A stretch of DNA of 7,512 bases from Nocardioides sp. (GCA_023252065.1 JAHEXO010000091.1:1-7512), one strand, 5' to 3'. Numbered from the stretch's first letter, positions 1 through 6,728 are shown. The notes: generated from the letters alone by a model not told the origin. Program-made: numbers and translations.

Positions 1-2
1 TC

Positions 3-584
3 GACCAGTGGCAGCAGTTCGGTGCCATCACCCACGTCGGCCAGAGCGAGACCCTGGCAGGCAAGGCGGCCGGCGAGCAGCTGAACAACGCCGGCGTGAA
101 GAACGCGCTGTGTGTCATCAAGGAGGCCGGCAACGTGGGCCTCGAGCAGCGCTGCGCGGGTGCCAAGTCCACCTTCAACGGCACGCTGACGAACCTCCAG
201 GTCGACAACACCGACCTGGCCGGCTCCGAGGCGACGATCGAGTCCAAGATCCAGGCCGACCCCACGCTCGACGGCATCCTGACGCTCGGCGGCGACATGT
301 CCGGTCAGGCCGTCAAGGCGGTCGCTGCGTCGGGCGCCGACATCACCGTGGGCACGTTCGACGTGAACGCCGACGTGGTGCAGAACGTCCAGGACGGCAA
401 GATCCTGTTCGCCATCGACCAGCAGCCCTATGTTCAGGGCTACCTCGGTGTCACGGGCATCTACCTGAAGGCGCTCAACGGCAACGACATCGGTGGCGGC
501 CAGCCGGTCTACTCCGGTCCGGCCATCATCACCAAGGACAACGCAGCAGACGTCCTGAAGTTCGCCCAGGCGGGCACGCGCTGA
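3..584 (+). CDS. Sugar ABC transporter substrate-binding protein, C-terminal part (partial)
   Basis: This is the 3' end of a gene whose start lies left of the window: 193 codons in frame 3, ending at TGA 582-584. The family (Peripla_BP_4, ribose/inositol-binding-like) captures a sugar or polyol outside the membrane and hands it to the permease. What is visible fits the C-terminal two-thirds of such a protein: a VGQSET..AG..AG segment near the left edge, then the segment LDGILTLGGDMSGQAVKAV, typical of the second lobe. Next come a GTFDVN hinge/strand region and the hallmark FAIDQQPYVQGY followed by a helix (LGVTGIYLKAL), all characteristic of CUT2 binding proteins. The signal peptide or lipobox would be outside the window. 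The permease gene begins 75 bases downstream after a strong hairpin, so this is the binding component of that importer. The ligand cannot be read from this fragment. Confidence 0.93.
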   Translation, partial: DQWQQFGAITHVGQSETLAGKAAGEQLNNAGVKNALCVIKEAGNVGLEQRCAGAKSTFNGTLTNLQVDNTDLAGSEATIESKIQADPTLDGILTLGGDMSGQAVKAVAASGADITVGTFDVNADVVQNVQDGKILFAIDQQPYVQGYLGVTGIYLKALNGNDIGGGQPVYSGPAIITKDNAADVLKFAQAGTR

Positions 585-590
585 CCTAGC

Positions 591-625
591 CGGTCGTGGT
601 CCGGCTCCAGGCCGGACCACGACCG
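591..625 (+). terminator. Strong intercistronic hairpin without T-tract (attenuator or mRNA stabiliser)
   Basis: A perfect 15-base-pair stem pairs 591-605 with 611-625 (left arm CGGTCGTGGTCCGGC) around a 5-base loop (TCCAG). It sits 6 bases after the binding-protein stop and 33 bases before the permease ATG. No run of T follows, so it is not a classical intrinsic terminator. In binding-protein-dependent transport operons, a hairpin here commonly protects or partly terminates the upstream message so that the binding protein is made in excess over the membrane parts. That role is inference; the structure itself is seen directly. Confidence 0.7.
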
Positions 626-658
626 CGGTCTCGGAGAACAACAGCCCGAGGAGGGCAC

Positions 659-1768
659 ATGAGCACAGCTGCAGCCCCGTCGCCGGTCGAGGAGAAGCAG
701 GCACCCCCCGATCGCGACGAGCGCGTCGGTCGCTATGCCAGGCTCGCAGCGGTGCTGCTGCGGCCCGAGGTCGGAGCACTGGTCGCCGCGATCCTGATCT
801 TCCTCTACTTCTCGTTCACCACGAAGGCCTTCGCGCTGCCCGCCGCAGCGAGCACCTGGATCTTCTTCTCGTCCTCGTTCGCGATCATGGCCGTGGCGGT
901 GGCGCTGCTGATGATCGGCGGCGAGTTCGACCTGTCGGCCGGTGCGATGACCGGCACCACCGGCCTGATCACCGGCATCATGATGTCCCACTGGCACATC
1001 AACGTGTGGGTGTCGGTCGCCACATCTCTCGTCGTGGCGCTCTGCATCGGCTTCCTCAACGGGTTCCTGGTGATGAAGACCGGTCTTCCGAGCTTCATCG
1101 TCACGCTCGGCACGTTCTTCGTGCTGCGGGGCCTCAACCTGGCGGTGGTCAAGCAGATCATCCACCAGGTGTCGGTCGTCGACTTCCAGTCCGCACCCGG
1201 CTACGCCGCCGGGAACAAGCTCTTCGGCTCCTACATCACCGTCGACCTCGGGTGGCTGCCCTGGGTGCACGTCCCGGCATCGGGCATCCTTCGCATCTAC
1301 GCCGCCACCTGGTGGGCCCTGGCGGTGATCATCGTCGCCACGTGGCTCCTCCAGCGCACGCGGGCCGGCAACTGGATCTTCGCCGTGGGCGGGGCACAGA
1401 CGAGTGCTCGGCAGGTCGGCGTACCGGTCTTCGGAACGAAGGTCGGGCTCTTCATGGGCACCGCCTTCGCGGGCTGGATGGTCGGCATGCTCAACCTGTT
1501 CAAGACGACCACGGCACAGTCGATCACGGGCGTCGGCCAGGAGTTCATCTACATCATCTGTGCCGTCGTCGGCGGCTGCCTGCTCACCGGGGGTTACGGA
1601 TCCGCGGTCGGGGCCGCCCTCGGTGCCCTGATCTACGGGATGGTCTACCAGGGGATCGTCTACCACAACTGGGACAGTGACTGGCAGTACACCTTCCTCG
1701 GTGTGATGCTGCTCGGCGCCGTCATGGTCAACAACTTCGTGAAGTCGCGGGCGGAGAGAGTGCGATGA
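659..1768 (+). CDS. Sugar/polyol ABC transporter permease (RbsC-like, BPD_transp_2)
   Basis: This is a 369-residue integral membrane permease of a CUT2-type (ribose/xylose/inositol) ABC importer. The ATG at 659 is preceded by GAGGAGG four bases away. The in-frame ATG at 596 was rejected because it lies inside the hairpin and lacks a ribosome binding site. A charged, Pro-rich cytoplasmic tail (1-35) is followed by hydrophobic segments at roughly 36-55, 67-86, 95-110, 115-138, 143-165, 215-232, 262-282, 293-330 and 345-361. Family motifs include [11 protein letters not shown] (87-97, the GG.DLS.G signature), [11 protein letters not shown] (142-152), [15 protein letters not shown] (241-255, the coupling-loop region facing the ATPase) and [21 protein letters not shown] (303-323). 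The stop overlaps the ATPase start by 4 bases (ATGA). The length is somewhat above the ~320-340 usual for RbsC because of the N-terminal tail and the 180-210 loop. Family is certain; substrate is unknown. Confidence 0.94.
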   Translation: MSTAAAPSPVEEKQAPPDRDERVGRYARLAAVLLRPEVGALVAAILIFLYFSFTTKAFALPAAASTWIFFSSSFAIMAVAVALLMIGGEFDLSAGAMTGTTGLITGIMMSHWHINVWVSVATSLVVALCIGFLNGFLVMKTGLPSFIVTLGTFFVLRGLNLAVVKQIIHQVSVVDFQSAPGYAAGNKLFGSYITVDLGWLPWVHVPASGILRIYAATWWALAVIIVATWLLQRTRAGNWIFAVGGAQTSARQVGVPVFGTKVGLFMGTAFAGWMVGMLNLFKTTTAQSITGVGQEFIYIICAVVGGCLLTGGYGSAVGAALGALIYGMVYQGIVYHNWDSDWQYTFLGVMLLGAVMVNNFVKSRAERVR

Positions 1769-2754
1769 GCGCGCAGAAGAGCGAGCCGGACGCCGTCGAA
1801 GGCGGTCAGGCTCCGGAGATCGTCGGCGGGCCGCCACTCCCTCCCCCGGGGACCGCGATCATCGAGGTCACCGACCTCGGCAAGAGCTACGGCTCGGTGA
1901 TCGCTCTGCGTGACATCACCACCACCGTCAAGGCCGGCGAGGTCACCTGCGTGCTCGGCGACAACGGAGCGGGCAAGTCGACCTTCATCAAGATCCTGGC
2001 CGGGGCCCATGCCCACTCCTCGGGCGACTTCGTCGTCGACGGCGAGAAGCGCTCGTTCTCCTCGCCGCGCGAGGCATTGGCGCTGGGCATCGCGACGGTC
2101 TACCAGGACTTGGCGGTCGTGCCGCTGATGCCTGTGTGGCGCAACTTCTTCCTCGGCTCCGAGCTCACGAAGGGCAAGGGCCCGGCCCGCCGGCTGGACA
2201 TCGCCGCCATGAAGCGGATCACCAAGACCGAGCTGGCGGCGATGGGGATCGACCTGCGTGACGTCGAACAGCCCATCGGCACGCTCTCCGGTGGCGAGCG
2301 CCAGTGCGTCGCCATCGCCCGAGCGGTCTACTTCGGGGCCCGGGTGCTGATCCTGGACGAGCCGACCGCAGCGCTCGGCGTGCGCCAGTCGGGCGTCGTG
2401 CTCAAGTACGTCGCCAAGGCCCGCGACCGCGGGCTGGGCGTCGTCTTCATCTCGCACAACCCGCACCACGCCTATCCCGTGGGCGACCGCTTCATGCTGC
2501 TGCGGCGCGGTCGCAGCATGGGCAACTACAGCAAGGCCGAGCTGGGCCTCGACGAGCTGGTGCAGATGATGGCCGGCGGCGCCGAGCTCGAGGCCCTCAG
2601 CCACGAGCTGGCCCGCGAGATGCCCGACTCCCAGGTCGCCAAGAACCTCGAGTCGGAGGTGGCGCAGACGCTCGGCGGTGAGCCGGAGTCCGTCGCCGCG
2701 CCGTGCGAGGGCGACGAGGGCGGTACGACCGAGCAGGTGGGCGCGCGTCCGTGA
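1765..2754 (+). CDS. Sugar ABC transporter ATP-binding protein, single nucleotide-binding domain
   Basis: This 329-residue cytoplasmic ATPase powers the adjacent permease. The ATG at 1765 overlaps the permease stop (ATGA) and has GGAGAGAG just upstream. A Pro-rich leader (1-30) precedes one complete ABC domain: Walker [10 protein letters not shown] (65-73), Q-loop Q114 in VYQD, signature LSGGERQ (174-180), Walker B VLILDEP (194-200) with catalytic E199, and switch histidine H231 in ISHN. The last ~55 residues (from about 272) are an acidic tail with no recognisable domain. Most CUT2 importers use a fused double ATPase of about 500 residues. This one has a single domain, as in FrcA-type sugar ATPases, and must therefore act as a homodimer. 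It is followed by a GTGA overlap with the first dehydrogenase, showing tight coupling of uptake and oxidation. Confidence 0.94.
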   Translation: MSAQKSEPDAVEGGQAPEIVGGPPLPPPGTAIIEVTDLGKSYGSVIALRDITTTVKAGEVTCVLGDNGAGKSTFIKILAGAHAHSSGDFVVDGEKRSFSSPREALALGIATVYQDLAVVPLMPVWRNFFLGSELTKGKGPARRLDIAAMKRITKTELAAMGIDLRDVEQPIGTLSGGERQCVAIARAVYFGARVLILDEPTAALGVRQSGVVLKYVAKARDRGLGVVFISHNPHHAYPVGDRFMLLRRGRSMGNYSKAELGLDELVQMMAGGAELEALSHELAREMPDSQVAKNLESEVAQTLGGEPESVAAPCEGDEGGTTEQVGARP

Positions 2755-3923
2755 GCGAGAGGCGCACGCTGGGCGTGGCCGTGGTCGGCTTCGGGTGGAT
2801 GGGCCAGGTGCACGCGCGCGCCTGGGCGCGACTGGCCCAGCACTACCCCGAACTGCCTGTGCGGCCGAGCTTCGTGATCGTCGCCGACACCGAAGCGAAT
2901 CGACGCCGTGAGGCCTGCGACGTCTTCGGGTTCGCCCACGCGGTGAGCGACTGGACCGAGGTGCTGGACCGCGACGACGTCGACGTGGTCAGTGTCTGCG
3001 GGCCCAACTTCGTGCACCGCGAGATCGGCGCGGCGGTGGCCGAGTCGGGCCGGCACCTGTGGATCGAGAAGCCGGCCGGACGCGGCGCCGCAGACACCGC
3101 CGCGATCGCGGCCGCCGTCCACCGCAGCGGGGTCATGTCGTCGGTCGGCTTCAACTACCGTCACGCGCCGGCCGTGCAGGTGGCGCGCGAGCTCGTCGCC
3201 TCCGGGGCCCTGGGTCGGCTCGAGTCGGTCGACGTGCACATGCTGGCCGACTACTCCGCCCACCCCGACCAGGCCCTGTCGTGGCGGTTCGACCCCGAGT
3301 ACGCCGGCACCGGGGTGCTCGGCGACCTGGTCAGCCACGGCCTCGACCTCGCCCTCCACGTCGGCGGTACGACGCTGGGCAGGGTCGACGAGCTGGTCGC
3401 CGACCAGGCGACGTACCTCACCGAGCGGCCGATTCCGGAGAGCGGCGCCGTCTCCCACTTCTCGCGCGGCGGCGACGGCCCACGCGGGCCGGTCGGCAAC
3501 GAGGACACCGCCTCCGCACTCCTGCGCTACGCCTCCGGGACGCGCGGCACCTTGACCGCCTCGCGCATCGCGGTGGGGGAGCAGTGCGGCTACGGCTTCG
3601 ACCTCCGCGGCACGGAGGGCGCCCTGTCCTGGGACTTCCGTCGGATGGGCGAGCTCCGGGTCTGCGTCGACCAGGACTACCAGGACGCGACCTGGGAGAC
3701 CCGGCTGGTCCGTCCAGGCGACGGAGACGTGTCGGCCTTCCAGCCCGGCTCGGGCATCGCCATGTCCTACGACGACCTCAAGGTCGTCGAGTGCCACTTG
3801 CTGGCACAGAGCATCCACACCGGCGTCCCGCACGGTCCGACCATCGACGACGCAGTCGTGGCGGCCGAGCTCGTGGACGCCATGGTGCGGTCCTACGAGG
3901 AGAAGAGATGGGTCCAACCATGA
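2751..3923 (+). CDS. Gfo/Idh/MocA family NAD(P)-dependent oxidoreductase (first of two)
   Basis: This 390-residue dehydrogenase probably oxidises a sugar or polyol brought in by the upstream importer. I chose GTG 2751 because it forms a GTGA overlap with the ATPase stop and starts just before the Rossmann strand. A GTG at 2703 would add 16 Arg/Gly-rich residues that overlap the ATPase tail. The N-terminal Rossmann fold carries VVGFGWMG (11-18), VADTEANRR (44-52) after strand 2, and [11 protein letters not shown] (81-91). The family motif is WIEKPAGRG (104-112), with K107 the usual catalytic lysine. The C-terminal Gfo/Idh domain begins with FNYRH (134-138) and has [15 protein letters not shown] (188-202), in which D192 and H196 match the conserved D-x3-H pair. 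This looks like a complete, active enzyme. The exact substrate (inositol, an inositol epimer, glucose or other) cannot be assigned from sequence alone. Confidence 0.92.
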   Translation: MSERRTLGVAVVGFGWMGQVHARAWARLAQHYPELPVRPSFVIVADTEANRRREACDVFGFAHAVSDWTEVLDRDDVDVVSVCGPNFVHREIGAAVAESGRHLWIEKPAGRGAADTAAIAAAVHRSGVMSSVGFNYRHAPAVQVARELVASGALGRLESVDVHMLADYSAHPDQALSWRFDPEYAGTGVLGDLVSHGLDLALHVGGTTLGRVDELVADQATYLTERPIPESGAVSHFSRGGDGPRGPVGNEDTASALLRYASGTRGTLTASRIAVGEQCGYGFDLRGTEGALSWDFRRMGELRVCVDQDYQDATWETRLVRPGDGDVSAFQPGSGIAMSYDDLKVVECHLLAQSIHTGVPHGPTIDDAVVAAELVDAMVRSYEEKRWVQP

Positions 3924-4948
3924 GCTCCACACACACCGACCTCGTCCGGGTCGGCGTCATCGGCACCGGCGCCATGGGTGCTGCCCACGTCGACAACCTG
4001 GCGCGCTGGGTGCCCGGCGCCGCCGTCACCCAGGTCTTCGACGTCGACTCCGAGCGCGCCAAGGGTATCGCCGAGCGCGTCGGAGGGGTTGCTGCGGGGT
4101 CGGCCGAGGCGCTCATCGAGTCGGGCGACGTCGACGCCGTGCTGATCGCCGCGCCCGACCCGCTGCACGAGCCGCTGACGATCGCCTGCATCGAGCTCGG
4201 CAAGCACACACTCCTCGAGAAGCCGATCGCCAGCACCCTCGAGGGCGGCCGGCGCGTCGTCGAGGCGGAGGTTGCCGCGGGCAGGCGGCTGGTGCAGCTC
4301 GGGTTCATGCGGCGCTTCGACCCGGCCTACCTCTCGCTCCGGGCGGCGGTCACGGGCGGATCCCTCGGCCGCGTCAAGGCGGCCCACTGCGTGCACCGCA
4401 ACCCGCGCAGTCACCCCAGCCATACCGACGAGAGCGTGCTGTTCGGCTCGATGATCCACGAGTTCGACAGCGTCCCGTGGTTGCTCGACGACACCCTCAC
4501 CGCGGTCACGGTGTTCCCGGCCCGAGTGGCGGAGGGGGAGCTGAAGGACCTCCAGGTCGCCGTCCTGGAGACCGAGGGCGGCTCGATCGTGACCGTCGAG
4601 GTCTACATCAACGCCCGCTACGGCTACGACATCCACACCGAGATCACCGGGACCGAGGGCACCGCGTCGCTCACCCCGCCGTACGGCGTCGCGGTGCGTC
4701 GCAGCATCTCCGACGACGCAGGGGTCGACGGCCGGGTGGTCACCAAGGACGGGACCGAGCGCTACCTCGACGCCTACCGGATCGAGGTCGGCGCCTGGAT
4801 CGACGGCATACGTGTCGGTCAGCCCACCGGTCCGACTGCCTGGGACGGGCACCGTGCCAACGTCGCGGCCTTCACCGCGGTGGAGTCGCTGCACGGCTCC
4901 GGGCGCCTCGAGATCGAGCGCGAGGAGACCCCCGAGCTCTACGTCTGA
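3908..4948 (+). CDS. Gfo/Idh/MocA oxidoreductase, inositol 2-dehydrogenase (IolG)-like (second of two)
   Basis: This second dehydrogenase has 346 residues from ATG 3908. GAGGAG at 3897-3902 lies 5 bases before that ATG. A second in-frame ATG at 3920 gives the operon's usual ATGA overlap and 342 residues but lacks its own ribosome binding site, so the start is ambiguous. Features, numbered from 3908: Rossmann VGVIGTGAMG (15-24), FDVDSERA (44-51), LIAAPDPLHE (79-88), catalytic-lysine motif LLEKPIA (102-108, K105), LGFMRRFDPAY (131-141) and MIHEFDSVPWLL (182-193, H184). YGYDIHTEITGTEGT (238-252) completes a pattern typical of inositol 2-dehydrogenases. Those enzymes convert myo-inositol to scyllo-inosose with NAD+. 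The usual Asp four residues before the catalytic His is Gly here (G180), so the substrate or mechanism may differ. It is the last gene of the uptake operon; 244 bases follow before the next gene. Confidence 0.91.
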   Translation: MGPTMSSTHTDLVRVGVIGTGAMGAAHVDNLARWVPGAAVTQVFDVDSERAKGIAERVGGVAAGSAEALIESGDVDAVLIAAPDPLHEPLTIACIELGKHTLLEKPIASTLEGGRRVVEAEVAAGRRLVQLGFMRRFDPAYLSLRAAVTGGSLGRVKAAHCVHRNPRSHPSHTDESVLFGSMIHEFDSVPWLLDDTLTAVTVFPARVAEGELKDLQVAVLETEGGSIVTVEVYINARYGYDIHTEITGTEGTASLTPPYGVAVRRSISDDAGVDGRVVTKDGTERYLDAYRIEVGAWIDGIRVGQPTGPTAWDGHRANVAAFTAVESLHGSGRLEIEREETPELYV

Positions 4949-4970
4949 CCGGCTCGGGCAGGACCCCGCT

Positions 4971-5045
4971 CTCTGCACAGAGTTGTGCACAGGTGGGGTC
5001 GTGCCTGTGCAGTCCCCTCCTGGCTCGTGCACACGCTGTGCACAG
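4971..5045. promoter_or_regulatory. Cluster of five TGCA-centred boxes (TTGTGCACA / CTGTGCACA), DnaA-box-like
   Basis: Five related boxes lie within 75 bases: CTCTGCACAG (4971-4980), TTGTGCACAG (4983-4992), CTGTGCAG (5005-5012), TCGTGCACAC (5025-5034) and CTGTGCACAG (5036-5045). Their TGCA centres are 12, 22, 20 and 11 bases apart, close to whole helical turns. TGTGCACA is self-complementary, so boxes 2 and 5 read on both strands. Boxes 1 and 3 form an exact inverted pair (CTGCACAG / CTGTGCAG). TTGTGCACA differs at one position from the E. coli DnaA consensus TTATNCACA and at one from the Streptomyces-preferred TTGTCCACA. The cluster lies 36-110 bases upstream of the predicted -35 of parA. 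It could bind DnaA or a dimeric regulator; which one is not known. Confidence 0.6.
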
Positions 5046-5080
5046 ATTGGGCGAACCACCTGGGGGAATCTCTCGTTGTG

Positions 5081-5110
5081 TTGAGGCTCTACGGCGCGCC
5101 CTCCTACAGT
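5081..5110 (+). promoter_or_regulatory. Predicted sigma-70-type promoter of the parA-scpA operon
   Basis: TTGAGG (5081-5086) and TACAGT (5105-5110) are separated by 18 bases. They fit a housekeeping actinobacterial promoter (TTGACA-like -35, TAnnnT -10). Transcription would start near 5117 and leave a leader of about 75 bases before ATG 5193. The position, directly downstream of the box cluster and upstream of a new functional unit, supports it. No experimental or comparative evidence is available here. Confidence 0.5.
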
Positions 5111-5131
5111 CACGCCGTACCGCGGGGCAAC

Positions 5132-5149
5132 ATGTCGCAAAGTCGACAT
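5132..5149. promoter_or_regulatory. Inverted repeat ATGTCG-N6-CGACAT, possible operator in the parA leader
   Basis: Two exact 6-base arms (5132-5137 and 5144-5149) flank the spacer CAAAGT. The repeat sits about 15 bases after the predicted transcription start and some 43 bases before the parA ATG. The spacing of arm centres (12 bases) suits a dimeric DNA-binding protein contacting one face of the helix. A site in this position would block transcription, so autoregulation by a product of the operon is one possibility. The stem is too short to be a convincing terminator. Confidence 0.4.
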
Positions 5150-5192
5150 TTTCCGCCGGCACAGCTCATGCCACCAGACCAGGGGAGTCTTC

Positions 5193-6365
5193 ATGACCGG
5201 TACCTTCTTCAGCGGCCGCTCGGGGCCCGCCCAAGGATCCGTCGCACCGTCCATGCCGCCGATAGCACCGAAGCCGGAGCCTCTCCCCGAAGACGCACTG
5301 CTGCGCCAGCCGGTGCCGTTCACCCGGCTCGACGACCTTCTGTCGGGACCGGTCGAGGAGGTCGACGAGGAGGCTCACGAGGAGGCTCACGAGGAGATCC
5401 ACGACGAGATCGACGAGGTGGTGGACGAGGTCGCTACGGCGCCGGTCGAGACGCCCGTCGCGGCACCGGTGGAGGTGCCGGTCGCGGCACCCGTCGAGGT
5501 GGCGGTGGTCGAGCCGGTCGCGCGGGTGATCGGTGACACCGGTCGGCCGATGCCCGACCTGCCCGACCTCCCGCCCCTGGCCACCCACGGCCACGCCCGC
5601 GTGATCTCGATGTGCAACCAGAAGGGTGGGGTCGGCAAGACCACCACCACCATCAACCTGGGCGCCTCGCTGGCCGAGTACGGCCGCAAGGTGCTGCTCG
5701 TCGACTTCGACCCGCAGGGCTCACTCTCGGTGGGGCTGGGGCTCAACCCCCACGAGATGGAGCACACGGTCTACAACCTGCTGATGGACCGCGAGGTCAC
5801 CCTCGACGACGTCGTGGTGCCCTCCGGCGTCCCGGGCATGGACCTCCTGCCCTCCAACATCGACCTGTCCGCTGCTGAGGTGCAGCTGGTCCACGAGGTC
5901 GCCCGCGAGCAGACCCTGCAGCGGGTGATCGCTCCGGCCATCGAGCACTACGACGTGATCCTGATCGACTGCCAGCCGTCGCTGGGCCTGCTCACGGTCA
6001 ACGCGCTGACGGCCTCCGACGGCGTGATCGTCCCGCTGGAGTGCGAATACTTCGCGCTCCGCGGCGTCGCGCTGCTCAAGACGACCATCGACAAGGTGAG
6101 GGAGCGGCTCAACCCGCGTCTGGAGATCGACGGGGTCCTCGGGACCATGTACGACGGCCGGACGCTGCACAGCCGCGAGGTGATGGACCGCCTGGTGCAG
6201 GCCTGGGGCGACAAGGTGTTCCACACCGTGATCCGGCGGACCGTGAAGTTCTCGGACTCCACGGTCGCCGGTGAGCCCATCACCTCCTACGCCTCCGCGT
6301 CGGCCGGCGCCGAGGCCTACCGCTCGCTGGCGAAGGAAGTCTCGGTCCGGTGTCTCGACGTGTGA
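5193..6365 (+). CDS. parA: ParA/Soj-family ATPase of the scpA locus, with long N-terminal extension
   Basis: This 390-residue Walker-type ATPase belongs to the ParA/MinD superfamily, whose members position DNA or protein cargo through ATP-dependent dimerisation on the nucleoid. AGGGGAG lies 5 bases before ATG 5193. Residues 1-130 are an unusual low-complexity leader: an acidic stretch with 4-residue repeats (59-78) and a Pro/Val/Glu repeat (84-107). The ATPase domain follows. It has deviant Walker A KGGVGKTTT (144-152) with signature K144 and K149, Walker A' VDFDPQG (170-176), Walker B-like VILIDCQPSLG (255-265), ALTASDGVIVPLECEYFALRG (271-291), and a basic IRRTVKFSDS patch (347-356) that may bind DNA. 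No MinD-type C-terminal amphipathic helix is evident. It is not the oriC ParA: no ParB gene is adjacent, and scpA lies two genes on. This matches the position of M. tuberculosis Rv1708 and, from memory, C. glutamicum PldP. The stop overlaps the next gene. Confidence 0.93.
   Translation: MTGTFFSGRSGPAQGSVAPSMPPIAPKPEPLPEDALLRQPVPFTRLDDLLSGPVEEVDEEAHEEAHEEIHDEIDEVVDEVATAPVETPVAAPVEVPVAAPVEVAVVEPVARVIGDTGRPMPDLPDLPPLATHGHARVISMCNQKGGVGKTTTTINLGASLAEYGRKVLLVDFDPQGSLSVGLGLNPHEMEHTVYNLLMDREVTLDDVVVPSGVPGMDLLPSNIDLSAAEVQLVHEVAREQTLQRVIAPAIEHYDVILIDCQPSLGLLTVNALTASDGVIVPLECEYFALRGVALLKTTIDKVRERLNPRLEIDGVLGTMYDGRTLHSREVMDRLVQAWGDKVFHTVIRRTVKFSDSTVAGEPITSYASASAGAEAYRSLAKEVSVRCLDV
5367..5426 (+). repeat. 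Five degenerate 12-base tandem units in parA (EEAH-type)
   Basis: Two perfect GAGGAGGCTCAC units (5367-5378, 5379-5390) are followed by diverging units GAGGAGATCCAC, GACGAGATCGAC and GAGGTGGTGGAC. They encode EEAH-EEAH-EEIH-DEID-EVVD, a highly acidic segment likely to be helical. Perfect copies at one end and decayed ones at the other suggest expansion by slippage. Confidence 0.8.
5442..5513 (+). repeat. Three 24-base tandem units in parA (PVExPVAA-type)
   Basis: Three consecutive 8-residue units are encoded: PVETPVAA, PVEVPVAA and PVEVAVVE, followed by a partial PVA. They form a Pro/Val/Glu-rich, probably extended linker between the acidic segment and the ATPase domain. The first two units are near-identical at DNA level and the third has diverged. 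Confidence 0.75.
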
Positions 6366-6721
6366 ACCTCCCCGCCGCCGACGACCTCTTCCGCCCCACC
6401 GACACGGCGGTCGACGCGCGAGGAGAGGTCGACGGCGCGCGCGAGCGCCGGGTGCGCGCCGTACCGACCGCGGTCGAGGGAGCCGACGACAGCCGGGCCC
6501 GCCGTCCCAGCGGGCGGGTGCGCCACGACGAGAAGATGACCGTCTACGTCACCTCCGACGAGCTGCTCGACATCGAGCACGCCCGCCTGATGCTGCGCCG
6601 CGACCAGGGACTGGCCGTCGACCGAGGCCGCCTCGTGCGCGAGGCGGTGGCCCTCGTCCTGGCCGACCTGGAGGAGCGCGGCCTCGACAGCCTGCTGGTC
6701 CAGCGGCTCCTCGAGGACTGA
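6362..6721 (+). CDS. Small protein with predicted ribbon-helix-helix DNA-binding domain between parA and scpA
   Basis: This protein has 119 residues if it starts at GTG 6362 (GTGA overlap with the parA stop), or 123 from GTG 6350. The latter overlaps parA by 16 bases and has a weak GAAGGAAG 10 bases upstream. I prefer 6362 because the window's genes repeatedly use 4-base overlaps. Residues 1-55 are Arg/Asp/Ala-rich and look disordered. Residues 58-64 (KMTVYVT) fit the beta ribbon of an RHH (CopG/Arc/ParG-like) fold. A helix follows (SDELLDIEHARLMLRRDQG, 65-83), then a turn and a second helix (DRGRLVREAVALVLADLEER, 87-106), where RLVREAV is the classic RHH second-helix pattern. A short C-terminal helix ends it. 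RHH proteins dimerise and bind DNA repeats; beside a ParA they often act as centromere binders or autorepressors. I do not recognise a named family for this gene. The fold assignment is by pattern only. Confidence 0.82.
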   Translation: MNLPAADDLFRPTDTAVDARGEVDGARERRVRAVPTAVEGADDSRARRPSGRVRHDEKMTVYVTSDELLDIEHARLMLRRDQGLAVDRGRLVREAVALVLADLEERGLDSLLVQRLLED

Positions 6722-6728
6722 CGCCGGG

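Noticed and set aside
509..1837. Long minus-strand open frame (442 codons) opposite the permease
   Set aside because: It is a codon-bias shadow typical of high-GC DNA: the product is Arg/Asp/His/Gly-rich without a recognisable fold, and it lies antisense to a clearly real permease.
2526..3932. Long minus-strand open frame (468 codons) opposite the first dehydrogenase
   Set aside because: It has the same shadow composition. The + strand frame has Rossmann, EKP and D-x3-H motifs, so the antisense frame is not supported.
4962..5000. GACCCC ... GGGGTC inverted pair after the second dehydrogenase as an intrinsic terminator
   Set aside because: The 6-base arms are 27 bases apart, there is no continuous stem and no T-tract, and the interior is the TGTGCACA box cluster. 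Termination of the uptake operon here is possible but the structure does not demonstrate it.
4983..5045. The box cluster as a chromosomal replication origin
   Set aside because: The boxes resemble DnaA sites, but there is no AT-rich unwinding element and no dnaA, dnaN or rpmH gene nearby. A regulatory or titration role is more plausible.
5191..5240. Dense run of common restriction sites (ACCGGT, GGTACC, GCGGCCGC, GGGCCC, GGATCC) at the parA start, resembling a vector polylinker
   Set aside because: These six- and eight-base GC palindromes are frequent in such DNA. The reading frame and ribosome binding site run through without interruption and the flanks are native-like, so this is probably coincidence rather than engineered sequence.
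3893..5323. Minus-strand open frame (476 codons) spanning the second dehydrogenase and the intergenic region
   Set aside because: It would run antisense through the promoter region and the parA start. The product is low-complexity and Asp/Arg/Gly-rich, with no recognisable motifs.
5193..6365. Assignment as the origin-proximal chromosomal ParA of a ParABS system
   Set aside because: There is no parB gene next to it, I see no parS-like TGTTTCACGTGAAACA site in the window, and the neighbours are a small RHH gene and scpA, which mark the separate scp locus.
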